A DNA stretch of 64,000 bases. It comes from CALINF01 sp039980455 (GTDB taxonomy: Bacteria; Pseudomonadota; Gammaproteobacteria; Pseudomonadales; Halieaceae). Location: assembly GCA_039980455.1 (NCBI GenBank), contig JBDXCG010000003.1, positions 1,178,001 to 1,242,000 of the forward strand, written 5' to 3'. The notes below the pieces were generated by a model. That model was not told where the DNA came from. It saw only the letters and a program-made list of their open reading frames with translations, and searched no databases. Positions 54,171 to 63,669 of this stretch are shown here, in pieces. Each line of letters starts with the position of its first letter. Position 1 is the first letter of the stretch. The position numbers were made by a program, and so were the translations under genes.

Positions 54171-54186
54171 CTGTATGTATATACAG
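54171..54186 (+). promoter_or_regulatory. LexA (SOS) box upstream of yebG
   Basis: CTGTATGTATATACAG is the CTG-N10-CAG SOS box with the AT-rich centre. It overlaps a possible -10 region (TTGCTA, 17 bases, TACAGT) and lies 35 bases before the yebG ATG. Confidence 0.9.
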
Positions 54187-54220
54187 TATTCGGGAATCAG
54201 CAAAACACTTGAGGTGACCT

Positions 54221-54514
54221 ATGGCCGTAGTGGCAATGTGGAAATGTGACAGGGATGAAGCGATGTTCGACAGTAAAAGGGACGCTGATGCCCATGACAG
54301 GATGCTTGAGTTAGCCGAGAATTTTGGTGGCTTTTTAGAAAAGCATATTACCGACATCAGCGAAAAAGACGCTGAGAATATCGGACTTCTGTTATCAAAG
54401 AATAAGGATATTCTTGTCGCTGCGTGTAAAGGCAAACCCGAATTGTTATTGGAACTCGGCGACTTGTCCGCGGCGGGATCCTCAAACGTTACCCCACTCA
54501 CCGCGAAGGCATAG
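54221..54514 (+). CDS. yebG: YebG family SOS-inducible protein
   Basis: The protein is 97 residues, starting MAVVAMWKCDRDEAMFDSKRDADAHDRML. This matches the YebG pattern (MAVEVKY... EKMSFTSKKEADAYDKML). Known in E. coli as a small DNA-damage-inducible, LexA-regulated protein of unknown function. A strong LexA box lies just upstream, fitting the family. The divergent gene is an XRE regulator. Confidence 0.92.
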   Translation: MAVVAMWKCDRDEAMFDSKRDADAHDRMLELAENFGGFLEKHITDISEKDAENIGLLLSKNKDILVAACKGKPELLLELGDLSAAGSSNVTPLTAKA

Positions 54515-54645
54515 CGCTCCAGTGTAATTCCCCGCCCGCAGCCATGGGCCTATGACGTGTCTAGCGAAAATGTTGTAAGCTCGGCACATCCCCATCGCTG
54601 CGGAAAAGACTCACTATCAAGCGTTTACCTCCACTTTTTCGATTT

Positions 54646-55950
54646 TTGCTGCCCTCTTCAATTGGAATTCTATTATTCCTATTGCCCATAACGGTGGATG
54701 GCAGGTCCACCATACTCCTCGGTGTCATCACAGACCTTGTGAAGGTGCCACTACAGCCTTACGCGCTAGAAATTATCAGCGGTGTCATCATGCTCAGTGC
54801 TCTGAGCGCAATCTGCTACGCGCGATGGGGCAAGAACTGGGAACGCTCGCATCCAGCTCTCTACGCATTCAGCGGAGTCACACGTGGCTGGTTTTGGGCG
54901 CGCATGGTGGCCGCACTACTAGCCGTCCTTATCCTCTTTGGGCTAGGGCCCGAAGCCATTTGGGGTGACGACACCGGTCGCCTTGCTTTCGAGGCTAGTG
55001 GCCCAACGATTCTCTATATCCTGTTCGCCGCTTGTTTTTTAATGCCGTTCCTCACTGAATTTGGCTTCATGGAGTTCGTAGGCACTCTCGTCGAGCGGCC
55101 CTTTAGCCGCCTATTCCGCTTACCTGGACGCGCGGCAATCGACGCCACGGCATCTTTCGTTTCCGCCAGCATGGTGGGCATGATGATCAGTATCAGTCAG
55201 TACCGCTCGGGGTTTTACAGTGCTCGAGAAGCATCCATCATTGCCACCAATTTCTCGATCGTCTCACTGCCATTTTGCCTCGTAATGGCCACTGTCGCAG
55301 GCGTGGATGAACACTTCTTTAGCTGGTACGCAGTAGTCGTGTTTGCTTGCCTGACTTGCGCACTTATCTTGTGTCGAATACCACCACTAGCTCGCATTCC
55401 CGACACCTACTTTACTGAATTGGATAGGACTGAAGTCAAGACATCAACCCGCGACCCAGTCCTTACGCGGGCTCTTACGGCGGCCGTAACACGAGCGGAG
55501 ACAGCAGAGGCGCCTGTCCTAATCGCTCGGCGTGCTTGGCATTCTGCGCTGGGGTTGGTGGCGAATGTGCTCGGCGCTTCCATGCTAATCGCCACCATGA
55601 CATTGGTATTGGTACATCACACGCCAGTATTTAACTGGCTGAGCTACCCGATTTTCCTCTTCATGGAAGCCGCGGGCATTGCGCAGGCAAAACTGGCCTC
55701 CGTTGCGGTGCTTGTGGGTTTCCTGGATGTATTTGCGCCCGCTCTATTGATACGGTCTGTCGAGGCGGAAGCCACTCGCTTCATCGTTGCGGGCGTGGCT
55801 GTATCACAGATCATATACATGTCGGATCTTGGCGCATTGATTTTGCGCTCTGGACTGCCGTTACCACTACCTAAGCTTTTCCTGATCTTTCTACTGCGGA
55901 CACTCATCGTGCTTCCAATTTTTATCGCCGCCTCTCGACTACTGCTATAG
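54646..55950 (+). CDS. YjiH-type membrane protein (nucleoside-recognition/Gate domain)
   Basis: The protein has about 434 residues and 10 or more helices. The start LPSSIGILLFLLPITVDGRSTI is the YjiH N-terminal pattern. Gate-type blocks FVSASMVGMMISISQYRSGFYSAREASIIATNFS follow. No ATG or GTG lies in frame between the upstream stop (54562) and this point; the start is TTG at 54646 or a CTG at 54598 that would add KRLPPLF-type residues. Transport of an unknown solute is likely. Confidence 0.85.
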   Translation: MLPSSIGILLFLLPITVDGRSTILLGVITDLVKVPLQPYALEIISGVIMLSALSAICYARWGKNWERSHPALYAFSGVTRGWFWARMVAALLAVLILFGLGPEAIWGDDTGRLAFEASGPTILYILFAACFLMPFLTEFGFMEFVGTLVERPFSRLFRLPGRAAIDATASFVSASMVGMMISISQYRSGFYSAREASIIATNFSIVSLPFCLVMATVAGVDEHFFSWYAVVVFACLTCALILCRIPPLARIPDTYFTELDRTEVKTSTRDPVLTRALTAAVTRAETAEAPVLIARRAWHSALGLVANVLGASMLIATMTLVLVHHTPVFNWLSYPIFLFMEAAGIAQAKLASVAVLVGFLDVFAPALLIRSVEAEATRFIVAGVAVSQIIYMSDLGALILRSGLPLPLPKLFLIFLLRTLIVLPIFIAASRLLL

Positions 55951-56033
55951 AACCAACGACGTCATGCCGTAGAGAAGCGAGCGAGCAGCTAGGGAACTGA
56001 CGCCACCAGAAAGAACACCGTGCTGTGGTTTAC

Positions 56034-56864
56034 CTAATTATCCTGTGAATGCCGCCGTTCGTAAGCGTCGCTGTATCGGATAATGCCCGATGTGGTGATT
56101 TTCTTGCCATTGCCCATGCTTGGACCGCGCGCCGTTACCTCGAGCATTGCACGACCTATCTCGCTGGCCTTTACCGCCGCGCCCACAGGCCTGAAGAACC
56201 AGTAAACCAGGTTCTGTCCTAGGTGGGCCTCTTCCTCTGTTGGACCGATGTAATCGGGGCGGTAGGCGATAACACGCAGGCTAGAACCGTCAGCCAATCC
56301 AAACAACGTATTCTCAGCGCGTATTTTCTCACGCACCCACATTGTCTCTGACTCGGGGGAGATATCACTGGAGCTGATAAAATGGAATGATAGGTCTGCA
56401 GCATGATTGACCTCAGTCCATTCCTGAACAAAGCTCATGGGAAAGTCCACATGAATTTTTCCATAAGTTTCCTCGTCTACACCCAAAGCACTAACACCTA
56501 TTGCCCAGTAGACCGTGTCCACATTCTGAAGAAGATCGCGAATTGCCGCATAATCCAAATAGTCCATGTGCTGTGTCATCTGCACTTTACCCATGACTAT
56601 GCCCTCCTCAATTCGCGGGGTAGAACGGCGCGTAATCACATGGACTTTGTGAATGTCCGGATCGGCTAGAGCGGCCTTCAGGATCCCATCACCCGTTGTG
56701 CCACTAGCACCAAACAGTGCGACAACCTCGTGTTTCCTCTCTACAGAAGTAAGCGCATCAACTGAGCGATCATCGGTCGCCACAAAAAACGCACCAACGG
56801 CGTAAAACAGAGCAAACAGGACTGCCAAAGCAAGAAGCAGGGTTTTGATACGAGGAACTCTCAT
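56034..56864 (-). CDS. Atypical SDR (NAD(P)-binding) protein, membrane anchored
   Basis: The protein is 276 residues. An N-terminal helix (residues 8-25) is followed by the Rossmann motif VVALFGASGTTGDGIL. VHVITRRST, VDTVYWAIGVSALG and HFISSSDISPES resemble atypical (NmrA/a5-type) SDRs. The YxxxK catalytic pair is not clear. It could be a reductase or a NADP sensor. The ribosome site is weak. It converges with the YjiH gene. Confidence 0.8.
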   Translation of the reverse strand: MRVPRIKTLLLALAVLFALFYAVGAFFVATDDRSVDALTSVERKHEVVALFGASGTTGDGILKAALADPDIHKVHVITRRSTPRIEEGIVMGKVQMTQHMDYLDYAAIRDLLQNVDTVYWAIGVSALGVDEETYGKIHVDFPMSFVQEWTEVNHAADLSFHFISSSDISPESETMWVREKIRAENTLFGLADGSSLRVIAYRPDYIGPTEEEAHLGQNLVYWFFRPVGAAVKASEIGRAMLEVTARGPSMGNGKKITTSGIIRYSDAYERRHSQDN

Positions 56865-57098
56865 TGTTGGTCAGCCTTTAATGCGATGCGCTGCGAAGAA
56901 GTTTGGGATGCGTTGCAGGATTCTCGCTCAGACAGCCGCAGATGCCAAATGGCATTGTCGGCTGATTGAGATTATGGACTCAAAGGACTACTGGCCGCGC
57001 AGTCACGTCGCCTAAAGCCTGTGCATTTTTACTCAGTCAGGTATTCTATTGGGATAGCCACCAACTGAGCGCTGCATCAGCGCCTAAGGAGCAACGCC

Positions 57099-57560
57099 GT
57101 GATCGAATTTGAGCTCAATGGAACCCGTGTGTCCTCGGACGCACCCGAAGACACCCCGCTTTTGTGGGTTATTCGCGACGAGCAAAAGCTCAAAGGCACC
57201 AAGTTTGGTTGCGGTATAGGGCAATGCGGGGCTTGCACAGTCCAGCTAAATGGCGCCCCTATACGCTCTTGCTCCACACCCCTGAGTGCTGTGGCTAACG
57301 CTGGCATAACAACCATTGAAGGTCTCGATAGCGCGAAGGGTGAAGCGCTCAAGACCGCCTGGGTAGAAGCCCAGGTACCTCAATGCGGCTATTGTCAGTC
57401 TGGGCAAATTGTAACGGCCGAGGCCTTACTCACACTTAATCCTGCGCCCAACGATCAGGAAATCACAGATTTTATGACGGGTAATCTCTGCCGCTGTATG
57501 TCGTACACGCGAATCCATTCAGCCATCAAAGCGGTGGCAAGCGATGGAGGTGAGTCATGA
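57099..57560 (+). CDS. Isoquinoline 1-oxidoreductase-type [2Fe-2S] subunit (IorA-like)
   Basis: The protein is 153 residues with two [2Fe-2S] clusters. The first is plant-type: Cys38, Cys43, Cys46 and Cys58. The second is C-x2-C (96, 99) with C-x-C (131, 133) near NLCRCMSYTRIH. It passes electrons from the molybdenum subunit. GTG start with AAGGAG seven bases upstream. Its stop overlaps the next ATG (ATGA). Confidence 0.94.
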   Translation: MIEFELNGTRVSSDAPEDTPLLWVIRDEQKLKGTKFGCGIGQCGACTVQLNGAPIRSCSTPLSAVANAGITTIEGLDSAKGEALKTAWVEAQVPQCGYCQSGQIVTAEALLTLNPAPNDQEITDFMTGNLCRCMSYTRIHSAIKAVASDGGES

Positions 57561-59815
57561 AGCGATTAGCGGACGGTATCAGCAGGCGCAACTTTCTAGC
57601 CGGCAGTATCAGCACTGGGCTTTTCATGGGTCTAGGGGCTGTGCTACCCGGTTGCTCACGAGAGGCGGCAGTAGAAGAAATAACCGCGGCGGGTGCGAGT
57701 CGCTCCTTCTCTCCCACCATCTGGTTTGAAATAGATGAATCCGGCAAAGTTCAGGTGAACATCACCAAGGCAGAGATGGGGCAGCATGTAGGAACGGCTC
57801 TGGCACGAATTGTCGCCGACGAACTCGGCGCTGATTGGAGCAATGTAAGTATCAACCACGTAGATAGCGATCCCAAATGGGGTCTGATGGTAACGGGCGG
57901 CTCCTGGTCTGTTGTCACAAGTTTTGAAACGCTCTCTAAAGCTGGCGCGGCTGGTAGAACGGTACTTGTTGATGCTGCCGCCACTTTAATGGGTGTGGAC
58001 GCCTCAGAGCTCTCAGTTCAAAACGGCTTGGTGTCGGGCGCAGGTAAAACGATGAGTTTCGCAGAGATTGTTACGCGCGGAGACATCAGCCGAAGTTTCA
58101 GCGAAGACGAACTGGCTGCGATGCCCATCAAATCGGCGAAAACTCGTGACCTCATTGGCAAGCCTACCAAAGCGCTGGATGTGCCAGCGAAATCTCGTGG
58201 CGATGCCCAATACGGACTGGATGTCGAGTTACCCGGCATGGTCTATGCCCACCCGATTGTTGCGCCTACTCGCTATGGCAGTGCCATAACGGCAATTGAT
58301 GATAGCGCCGCGCAATCTGTGCCAGGCTATCAGCAGACCCTCAAGATTACTGATCCCTCAGGCTTTGTTGAGGGTATGGCGCTGGTTATCGCCGACAACT
58401 TTCCAGCTGCTATCAAGGCCAGCGACGCTGTAAAAGTTGAGTGGAGTGCAGGTGAAACAACCGCAGTGAGCGAAGCTGATATTCTGGCTGAGGGTAAGAG
58501 CCTTGTAGATGACCCAGCCAGCGGTACCTTGTTTGTTGACAGCGGCGACACTGCCAGCGTCATGCAGGCGGCCCAAGACACGCTTTCAGCCACCTACCGC
58601 ACTGGCACCGTTCTGCACTTCACACTAGAGCCTCAGAATGCCTTGGTAGAGTTCCGCGATGGACAATGTCATGTGCACGCAGGAAACCAGTGGCAATCAC
58701 TCATTATTCCATCGCTCGCCAAATCGTTGGATATGCAGGAAACCGATATCATTCTGCACACCTATTATCTTGGTGGCGGTTTCGGTCGTCGACTCTTTGG
58801 CGACCAAATGATTCCTGCCGCACATGCCGCACGGCAACTTGGCAAGCCCGTGAAGTTAGTGATGACAAGACCGGTAGACAGCCTCTTTGACTGTGTTCGC
58901 TCTCCATCCGTTGCGCGCTTTGATGCGGGATTCAATGAAACCGGGACACTAGAGGCTATCGAGCACGCTGCAGCTGCTGGATGGCCAACGCAATCTATGG
59001 CGCCTGGGTTTCTCGGCAAAGGTGTTGACGGCAAAGGCAAGTTTGACGGGTTCTCAATCAATGGTGCAGATCATTGGTATTCACTTAAGAATCATCGAGT
59101 GCGTGCGATCAACAATAGCCTGGCGCAGAAAACCTTTCTTCCGGGGTGGCTGCGTGCAGTGGGGCCTGGCTGGATCGCTTGGGGGGTTGAATGCTTTATG
59201 GATGAGATTGCTGCAAAGCTCGATATCGACCCCATTGAGTATCGTCTGTCCTTACTGGACGGTGAAGGTCGACAGGCAGGCAGTTCACCCATGCAGGTAG
59301 GCGGTGCAACACGCCTGGCTAAAGTACTCGAGGATGTACGCGATCGATCAGGTTGGGGCAAATCTATGCCCGCCGGCGAAGCACTGGGAGTAGCAGTGGC
59401 GCACGGACAAGAACGTGCAATGCCTACCTGGAGCGCCTGCGTGGTACACGTTGCCGTCGAAGGCAATAACGTGAAAGTGAAGAAGATCTGGCAAACACTG
59501 GATTGTGGAACAGTTGTACACCCCGATGGCGCTTTGGCCCAGGCAGAAGGTGCTACGTTGTGGGGACTGAGCATCGCACTGCATGAGGGAACTCAGATCC
59601 AGGATGGCCAGGTGAAAGACCGCAACTTGGATAGTTACACGCCATTGCGGATGGCCGATGTCCCGGAACTCGATATCAAGTTCATGGATAGCGACGAATT
59701 TCCTACCGGGCTGGGGGAACCACCCTTAATCGCGATCGCGCCTGCGATTGGAAATGCCGTGTTTACTGCGACAGGGCAGCGTGTGCGAGACCTGCCGATT
59801 CGCCTTAAAGCTTAA
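57557..59815 (+). CDS. Isoquinoline 1-oxidoreductase-type molybdopterin subunit (IorB-like), Tat-exported
   Basis: The protein is 752 residues. The N-terminus has SRRNFLAG, a twin-arginine signal, and then LPGC, which may be a lipobox. The xanthine-dehydrogenase-type large subunit follows: GGGFGRRLFGDQ, molybdopterin contacts, and the catalytic glutamate in GLGEPPL. It hydroxylates an N-heterocycle or aldehyde by analogy. It is co-translated with the IorA-like gene. No maturation chaperone (XdhC) or cytochrome c gene is near. Confidence 0.93.
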   Translation: MKRLADGISRRNFLAGSISTGLFMGLGAVLPGCSREAAVEEITAAGASRSFSPTIWFEIDESGKVQVNITKAEMGQHVGTALARIVADELGADWSNVSINHVDSDPKWGLMVTGGSWSVVTSFETLSKAGAAGRTVLVDAAATLMGVDASELSVQNGLVSGAGKTMSFAEIVTRGDISRSFSEDELAAMPIKSAKTRDLIGKPTKALDVPAKSRGDAQYGLDVELPGMVYAHPIVAPTRYGSAITAIDDSAAQSVPGYQQTLKITDPSGFVEGMALVIADNFPAAIKASDAVKVEWSAGETTAVSEADILAEGKSLVDDPASGTLFVDSGDTASVMQAAQDTLSATYRTGTVLHFTLEPQNALVEFRDGQCHVHAGNQWQSLIIPSLAKSLDMQETDIILHTYYLGGGFGRRLFGDQMIPAAHAARQLGKPVKLVMTRPVDSLFDCVRSPSVARFDAGFNETGTLEAIEHAAAAGWPTQSMAPGFLGKGVDGKGKFDGFSINGADHWYSLKNHRVRAINNSLAQKTFLPGWLRAVGPGWIAWGVECFMDEIAAKLDIDPIEYRLSLLDGEGRQAGSSPMQVGGATRLAKVLEDVRDRSGWGKSMPAGEALGVAVAHGQERAMPTWSACVVHVAVEGNNVKVKKIWQTLDCGTVVHPDGALAQAEGATLWGLSIALHEGTQIQDGQVKDRNLDSYTPLRMADVPELDIKFMDSDEFPTGLGEPPLIAIAPAIGNAVFTATGQRVRDLPIRLKA

Positions 59816-59879
59816 CCTAGTAGCAACGTATTGCCCCCAAAAATGACAATGCGCCGCTAGCCGATTTTATGCTGACCAA

Positions 59880-59907
59880 GCAGTAACGCACTAAGTAGCG
59901 TTACTGC
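59880..59907. repeat. Perfect 10-bp inverted repeat before amidase gene
   Basis: GCAGTAACGC and GCGTTACTGC are exact reverse complements around an 8-base centre. The end is 23 bases before the amidase ATG. There is no T-run. A protein operator or mRNA leader structure is likely. Confidence 0.7.
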
Positions 59908-59930
59908 ATGCCCACTGAGTGAGAGTAGCT

Positions 59931-61370
59931 ATGACTGGATTTGCCGAATACGACAACTACGATGGACTCGGCCTGGCCCAATTGGTGCGCGATAGAGAGG
60001 TCAGTGCGTCTGACCTGCTTGACGAGGCCGTCGCAAGGGTCGAGCGTGTAAATGGTGAGCTCAACGCCGTGGTGCACAAGTACTACGATGAGGCTCAGGC
60101 TGAAATTGACGCGGGCTTACCAGACGGGCCGTTCACAGGTGTGCCGTTCCTGCTCAAAGACCTGCACCTATTCATGACGGGGACAGTAACGTCCAATGGC
60201 AGCGCAATGTGGCGTGGAAAAGTTGCCGACCATGACAGTACGTTGGTAAAGCGCTATCGGCAGGCAGGCCTCGTTACGTTTGGAAAGACTAACTCCCCCG
60301 AACTGGGGTTAAACCCTGTGACTGAACCCAAGGAGTTCGGCCCCAGTCGCAATCCCTGGGATACCAGCAGAACGCCGGGCGGTTCGAGCGGTGGCGCAGG
60401 AGCCGCTGTGGCAGCAGGTATTCTTCCGATAGCCCACGCCTCAGACGGCGGTGGCTCCATACGCATACCTGCAGCCTGCTGTGGGCTTGTAGGACTTAAA
60501 CCCAGCCGTGGTCGTGTGCCATTTGGCCCCGACAAAGCGGAGGGTTGGGCAGGACAATCAACCAGTCATGTCGTGAGTCGAACTGTGCGTGATACCGCCG
60601 CTATGCTCGATGCTACTGCCGGATCAGAACCGGGTGAAGCGTACTCCGCTCCTCATTACACAGGTACCTTTCTAGACGCTATTCAATCAGCACCTCGCGC
60701 ATTGAAGATCGCCGTGAGCTATGAAAAGTGGGGGCAGGGAAACTATCAGCCGGAGGTCATTGCCGGACTAAAAAATACAGTAAAACTCCTGGAAAGCCTT
60801 GGCCATACGGTAGAAGAAGCTCGGCCGGATTTTGACGGAGAAGCCGCCGGCTCAAAGCTCTTTACTATTGTCTCTGTTAACACTGCTCTCGCGGCTCGAC
60901 AACGCGCAGCTGAGCTCAATTGCACAGTTGACGAGTTAAACATGGAAGACGGTACCCGTTTATACATGGAGCTAGGAAACGCCGTTAGCGCCACCGACTA
61001 CGCCGAAGCGATACAAATGAATCAACGTGTGGGTAGGTTGCTGGGGGAGTTTCAACAGCAATACGACGTACTATTAGCACCTACCCTTTCAAGCACACCT
61101 GTCCCTGTAGGCTATATTAGCGAAGCACCCCAAGAAGAGTTTGCAGACCGGTTGTTTGGCTTTATGGGTGATACTGGACTCTACAATCAGACCGGCCAGC
61201 CTTCTATCTCACTGCCATTGCACTGGAGCGAAGACAACTTGCCAATCGGGATGATGTTTACCGCCGCTTATGGCAATGAGGCATTGTTGCTGAAGCTGGC
61301 CCGGCAACTCGAAGAGACAGCACCCTGGGTTGAGCGGCGACCACCACTGCACGCTGGCGCGCCCAACTAA
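59931..61370 (+). CDS. Amidase (amidase-signature family)
   Basis: The protein is 479 residues of the GatA-like amidase family with the Ser-cisSer-Lys triad. The lysine is K76 (PFLLKDLH). The cis-serine lies in GGSSGG (152-153) and the nucleophile is S176 in DGGGSIR. The start is ATG 59931 because GAGAG lies before it and the family begins near it; GTG 59919 is in frame. The C-terminus is SLPLHWSEDNLPIGMMF-like. Cleaves an amide; the substrate is unknown. Confidence 0.93.
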   Translation: MTGFAEYDNYDGLGLAQLVRDREVSASDLLDEAVARVERVNGELNAVVHKYYDEAQAEIDAGLPDGPFTGVPFLLKDLHLFMTGTVTSNGSAMWRGKVADHDSTLVKRYRQAGLVTFGKTNSPELGLNPVTEPKEFGPSRNPWDTSRTPGGSSGGAGAAVAAGILPIAHASDGGGSIRIPAACCGLVGLKPSRGRVPFGPDKAEGWAGQSTSHVVSRTVRDTAAMLDATAGSEPGEAYSAPHYTGTFLDAIQSAPRALKIAVSYEKWGQGNYQPEVIAGLKNTVKLLESLGHTVEEARPDFDGEAAGSKLFTIVSVNTALAARQRAAELNCTVDELNMEDGTRLYMELGNAVSATDYAEAIQMNQRVGRLLGEFQQQYDVLLAPTLSSTPVPVGYISEAPQEEFADRLFGFMGDTGLYNQTGQPSISLPLHWSEDNLPIGMMFTAAYGNEALLLKLARQLEETAPWVERRPPLHAGAPN

Positions 61371-61404
61371 AAGAAGCATAACGACCGCGCATCGCGTTTA
61401 TCAG

Positions 61405-61845
61405 TCAACGCCGAGAGCGCTTGTCTCGTTTTTTCGCCGCGTGATAGGTCAGTGCCATCTCAATACACAGAGCAAGCGCAGAGTGGTCCACGTCGCGATT
61501 GACATCAAGCACAAGCGCGCGATTACCCTCGAATTCCAGTTCGGGGAACAGAACCCGGTAGGAATCTACCAACGTGGTCTGACAATTCACCATCACCCGA
61601 TACTTGCCTGGCGTCTTTGCAGTCCATGAGAGACGGATAGTTGTGCCCGCACCAGTATCAGCCGTTAGATAGGCTGGCTCGCCCCACTTTAGCGTTTCCT
61701 CCAGTCGCCCTATTACGGGATCTTTGGCAGCAACCTGCAATATCAACTGACGCAGCAGTAAGAGCTTTTCGCGTATATCAGCCGGGAACCGACTGAAGAC
61801 AGCTACCACGGATTGGGGCATGTTGACGCTACGCTGCGGGTTCAC
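61405..61845 (-). CDS. DUF1801 domain protein
   Basis: The protein is 146 residues. The motif block VFSRFPADIREKLLLLRQLIL, EETLKWGEPAYLT and the later strands match DUF1801 (YdhG-like). GTG at 61845 with GAGGAG six bases upstream. The C-terminus is basic (KKRDKRSRR). Function unknown. Confidence 0.85.
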   Translation of the reverse strand: MNPQRSVNMPQSVVAVFSRFPADIREKLLLLRQLILQVAAKDPVIGRLEETLKWGEPAYLTADTGAGTTIRLSWTAKTPGKYRVMVNCQTTLVDSYRVLFPELEFEGNRALVLDVNRDVDHSALALCIEMALTYHAAKKRDKRSRR

Positions 61846-62064
61846 TCTCTTCTCCTCTACCCTCTTCTACTCTCCTCCCCCTACGGCAGGCTTGTTCTGA
61901 TAATGCGTGACCAGATTGCAAGGTGCAATGTCTTCCAGAGCGATGTAGCGCTACCAACCGTTGCCCCAAGCTTGCGCGCAAACAGGTTGCGCCTACCTAC
62001 GCTCTCACGTTAACTTTTAACCAACAAGACGAGCTAATCACGAACGTAATTGAGGATAGCCAAT

Positions 62065-63609
62065 ATGTACGCTGGGAAATACGCTGCTATAAACCCCGAG
62101 AGGCCGGCCTTCATCATGGCAAGCACGGGTGAGTCTGTGTCTTATCGTGAATATGATAATCGCACCAACCAACTCGCCCACTTGCTGCGCGAGTATGGCC
62201 TCAACCGGCTGGATCACTACTCCATATTCATGGAGAACAATCAGCGCTATTTGGAAGCCTGCGGTGCAGGTGAGCGATCGGGGCTCTATTACACGTGCGT
62301 CAATTCTTATCTGAAAGCAGACGAACTGGCCTACATACTCAATAACAGTGAATCCAAAGTGGTTATCACCTCCGCAGAAAAAGTTCCTGTTGTTCTGGAA
62401 GCACTGAAGCACTCGCCCAATATCACACACTGCCTTGTGGTCGGGGGAGAGTCGGACGGAAGCTGCATCAATTATGAGCAGGCAATTGCCAATTGTCCGG
62501 TAACGCCCATTGAGGATGAGTCACTTGGAACTGCTATGCTTTATTCTTCGGGCACCACGGGGCAGCCCAAAGGCATTCTCAGACCCTTACCTCATCTATC
62601 GCCCAATGAACGCCTGCCTATGTACGATTTTTTGAACGATCTTTGGCATTACCGCGAAGATATGATCTATCTCTCCCCTGCCCCGCTATACCACTCCGCA
62701 CCGCTGACAGCCGTTAATCTAACCATAGCCATCGGCGGTACCGTCATCATCATGGAGAAATTTGACCCAGCAACCTATTTGGATCTCGTGGCTCAGTATA
62801 ACGTTAGCCATAGCCAGTTGGTGCCCACCATGTTCAGTCGAATGCTGAAGCTACCGGAAGATATTCGCACGAGCGCAAATTTGTCATCCCTTGAAATCGC
62901 AATACACGCAGCGGCACCCTGCCCACCCCAGGTAAAAGAAGCCATGATCGAATGGTGGGGACCCATCATTCACGAGTACTACGGTGCGACAGAGGGCCTG
63001 GGATTCACAGCCTGCAACAGCGAAGAGTGGATTGCGCACAAAGGCACTGTCGGAAAAGTCATGCTTGGCGAACTGCATATCCTCGATGAAGACGGTAACG
63101 AATCTCCGCCCGGCGTTCCAGGTGAGCTGTGGTTCAAAACCGCATCTGAGTTCTCCTACTTCAACAATGAGGAGAAAACCCGGTCTTCGCAATCCGCTGA
63201 CGGCACGATGAGCACCGTTGGTGATGTAGGCTTTGTCAAAGATGGGTTCCTTTATCTCACTGACAGATCCACGTTTATGATTATTTCTGGTGGGGTGAAC
63301 ATCTATCCTCAGGAAACCGAAAACTTACTAATCACGCACCCAAAGATCGCTGACGCAGCTGTGTTTGGTGTACCAAATGAAGACTTGGGCGAAGAAGTAA
63401 AAGCCGTCGTTCAAGTGGCGGAGGGTATCGAAGCCGACGCTGCACTCGTAGAGGAGTTGATGAATTTCTGCGCTTCTCACCTATCCCATCAAAAATGCCC
63501 ACGTTCAATAGACTTTCATCCGCAATTACCAAGGTTGCCTACGGGTAAACTCTATAAGCGATTGATAAAGGATCAGTACTGGGCTGGCCACGGCACAGGT
63601 ATCCTATAA
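62065..63609 (+). CDS. Acyl-CoA synthetase (AMP-forming)
   Basis: The protein is 514 residues of the ANL superfamily. The phosphate loop is YSSGTTGQPKG, the adenine motif is EYYGATEG, and the hinge is LTDRSTFMIISGGVNIYPQE, ending in PRLPTGKLYKR with the catalytic lysine. The ATG at 62065 is chosen with GAGGA 9 bases upstream over TTG 62050. Activates a medium or long acid as its CoA ester. Confidence 0.94.
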   Translation: MYAGKYAAINPERPAFIMASTGESVSYREYDNRTNQLAHLLREYGLNRLDHYSIFMENNQRYLEACGAGERSGLYYTCVNSYLKADELAYILNNSESKVVITSAEKVPVVLEALKHSPNITHCLVVGGESDGSCINYEQAIANCPVTPIEDESLGTAMLYSSGTTGQPKGILRPLPHLSPNERLPMYDFLNDLWHYREDMIYLSPAPLYHSAPLTAVNLTIAIGGTVIIMEKFDPATYLDLVAQYNVSHSQLVPTMFSRMLKLPEDIRTSANLSSLEIAIHAAAPCPPQVKEAMIEWWGPIIHEYYGATEGLGFTACNSEEWIAHKGTVGKVMLGELHILDEDGNESPPGVPGELWFKTASEFSYFNNEEKTRSSQSADGTMSTVGDVGFVKDGFLYLTDRSTFMIISGGVNIYPQETENLLITHPKIADAAVFGVPNEDLGEEVKAVVQVAEGIEADAALVEELMNFCASHLSHQKCPRSIDFHPQLPRLPTGKLYKRLIKDQYWAGHGTGIL

Positions 63610-63669
63610 AAAGCCTACATAGAATCCACTCTCTTTATTGAAACGAGCGGCGGCTTAATGCCATGCGCA

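Noticed and set aside
54049..54501. N-terminal extension of the XRE regulator frame
   Set aside because: It runs antisense through yebG and the SOS box, while a GTG with AGGGAGGAG gives a normal XRE protein.
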